In this document: positions 22,722 through 23,621 of the stretch, in pieces | Layout of the letters: every line of letters starts with the position of its first letter | How positions within the stretch are numbered: the stretch's first letter is position 1 | Assembly (NCBI GenBank): GCA_001304015.1 | Contig: LJUY01000044.1 | Span: 1 to 23,621 of the forward strand | Length of the DNA stretch: 23,621 bases | Source of the DNA: a candidate division Zixibacteria bacterium SM23_81 | Lineage (GTDB): Bacteria; SM23-81 | Direction of reading: 5' to 3' | Position numbers and translations under genes: made by a program | Notes under the pieces: model-generated | The model's database searches: none | Told to the model about the DNA's origin: nothing | What the model saw: only the letters and a program-made list of their open reading frames with translations

Positions 22722-22846
22722 AGGCCTTGCTCCCTTTTGGGCGTTTTGCTTTCTGGAAGAACACTCGCATTTCCAGGAAAAAGCGAAAAAGGCAGATAGA
22801 CAAAATCAACGAAAGCCTTTAAGGATGTGGCTATTCTTACACGCAT
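22718..22846 (-). pseudogene. Small ORF (42 codons) overlapping the hydrolase start; possible gene remnant
   Basis: ATG at 22846 follows GGAGG closely and encodes MRVRIATSLKAFVDFVYLPF, then SLFPGNASVLPESKTPKREQGL, ending in an ATGA overlap with the hydrolase gene. The N-terminal pattern (LKAFVDFVYLPFSLFPGN) recalls the start of GNAT-like proteins of similar bacteria, usually much longer, so this could be a truncated remnant that now serves as a coupling leader. Low certainty. Confidence 0.3.
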
Positions 22847-23041
22847 CACCTCCGCTGGCCATCGGTAGCCAGGCCTCTTTTTATGGGATGGAGACAATGA
22901 GCTCTCCACCACGCAAATACATGAATCCACAGAAACTCAATAAGTCTGCCGGCAAAGATAGACCAGGAGCAACCCTCTGTCAAGATTTTTCCCAGACACC
23001 CGCATTCACACAGTTCGAGGAATAGCCAAGATAAATTGATG
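22847..23041. other. Gene-free stretch
   Basis: I see no coding frame supported by a ribosome site, no tRNA and no strong promoter on either strand. It separates the terminator of the partial Omp28-like gene from the small ORF. Confidence 0.4.
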
Positions 23042-23077
23042 AAAAAACCGTCGACTGCCTAAATCAGCGTCGACGGT
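23042..23077 (-). terminator. Rho-independent terminator after the partial Omp28-like gene
   Basis: Minus strand: ACCGTCGAC (23077-23069) pairs with GTCGACGGT (23055-23047), 13-nt loop, then a run of T ending at 23042. Located 47 bp after the TGA stop of the gene at 23124. Confidence 0.88.
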
Positions 23078-23123
23078 CCAAGAGAGCTGAATATTTCCCT
23101 TTTTCCCGAATATACCAAGAAGT

Positions 23124-23621
23124 TCATTTCACAGACGAGATGTCCTTATCGAACTCCCCAACCACCCGGGACCAGCCCGACTCCAGACCACCGGCCACGG
23201 CGGTGACATAATAAGATCCGTTGGCCTGGGTATCGCCTACATGACCACAAGAGCTATCCAGGTATGACAGCTCCTGAGTAGAGTCGAGAAGGGTCTTGGG
23301 GCCAAGGACCAAATAGAGACTCGTGTCCTTGAACACCCGATAGTAATCTACCGCCAGGGAATGGCCCCATTTGTCTTTCGTCACCGGAGACCAAGTGAGT
23401 AGCAGCGATGAACCGGCCAAAGTAAGCTCCACATCCCCTACGGTCGCCGGGACCTGAGATACGGGAATCCACGTCTGAATGCTCTGCAGCACCTCCCTGT
23501 TGGTGGTGTCGCCCTGCACAAAGACCACCAGATCGCAGTTCTCGGGAAGCCACTGGGGGTCCAGGGTGAAATTTGTGGTGTCACGAAAGACTTGTCCCTG
23601 TTCGATGGCGAAGCTCACGCC
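23124..23621 (-). CDS. Omp28-like paralog, C-terminal part (5' end beyond right edge)
   Basis: 166 codons visible. Sequence such as WLPENCDLVVFVQGDTTNRE, VLQSIQTW, LTLAGSSLLLTWSPVTKDKW, then GHVGDTQANGSYYVTAVAGG and VGEFDKDISSVK aligns with the end of the paralogs at 7150 and 8552 (WAVENCRIVAFVQDNSTQE, LQAIQ, LLLQWSPVVVDTNG, VTAVAGEKESGFSQAVGEFD). So it has the same C-terminal fibronectin-like domain. The N-terminal thioredoxin-like part lies outside the window; whether it carries TGA or Cys cannot be seen. It ends with TGA at 23124-23126, so TGA works as a stop in this family member. GVS at the edge corresponds to GVPITIAEGE of the first paralog. Confidence 0.85.
   Translation of the reverse strand, partial: GVSFAIEQGQVFRDTTNFTLDPQWLPENCDLVVFVQGDTTNREVLQSIQTWIPVSQVPATVGDVELTLAGSSLLLTWSPVTKDKWGHSLAVDYYRVFKDTSLYLVLGPKTLLDSTQELSYLDSSCGHVGDTQANGSYYVTAVAGGLESGWSRVVGEFDKDISSVK

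Noticed and set aside
1-23621. tRNA, rRNA or selC (tRNA-Sec) genes
   Set aside because: I found no cloverleaf with conserved TTCGAATC-like arm or rRNA-like sequence by reading; a covariance search would settle it.

Overview
The window looks like part of a chromosome from an uncultured, Gram-negative bacterium of the FCB superphylum (candidate phyla such as Zixibacteria, KSB1, Latescibacterota or relatives). The basis is the mix of families: a T9SS-type FlgD-like C-terminal sorting domain, SBBP beta-propeller repeats, a DUF6029-like outer-membrane barrel, a DUF5683-like membrane protein and several Omp28-type secreted thioredoxin-fold proteins. The phylum cannot be fixed from sequence reading alone. 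All genes except one (fbaB) lie on the minus strand.

Layout from left to right. 1-1152: 5' part of an SBBP-repeat secreted protein built on a nearly identical 411-bp tandem repeat; its frame is broken by an apparent 71-bp deletion near 924. 1153-1751: gene-free, with two consensus-like promoters, two minus-strand terminators and palindromes. 1752-7005: compact five-gene minus-strand envelope operon (Omp28-like lipoprotein with CxxC, sorting-domain protein, TlpA-like thioredoxin, DUF6029-like barrel, DUF5683-like protein). 7150-9649: two tandem paralogous secreted Omp28-like proteins, each with its own promoter and each interrupted at codon 41 by an in-frame TGA. 9898-10023: remnant of a further copy. 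10222-11274 (+): class I fructose-bisphosphate aldolase FbaB. 11275-11832: intergenic palindromic repeats and terminators. 11833-16382: minus-strand cluster (PH-domain membrane protein, TatD-family hydrolase, cupin, DJ-1/PfpI protein, methyltransferase, serine beta-lactamase-like hydrolase). 16535-19932: two multi-spanning GT-C type glycosyltransferases. 20033-21956: sucrose-phosphate-synthase-like GT4 enzyme overlapping a P-loop kinase. 22065-22721: isochorismatase-like hydrolase. 23124-23621: C-terminal end of another Omp28-like paralog, running off the right edge.

The most striking observation is the pair at 7150-8259 and 8552-9649. In both, a good Shine-Dalgarno and signal peptide lead into a reading frame whose codon 41 is TGA, and the homology between the paralogs continues without a break or frame change on both sides of it. 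The TGA sits at the first position of a thioredoxin-like UxxC motif, exactly where the cysteine homolog at 5998-7005 (in this same window) has the first Cys of CMPC. TGA also ends several genes here, so a general code change is unlikely. Selenocysteine insertion is the best explanation, and hairpins just downstream of each TGA could serve as bacterial SECIS elements. These would be secreted selenoproteins of the Omp28/thioredoxin-like type; no selenocysteine machinery genes are in the window.
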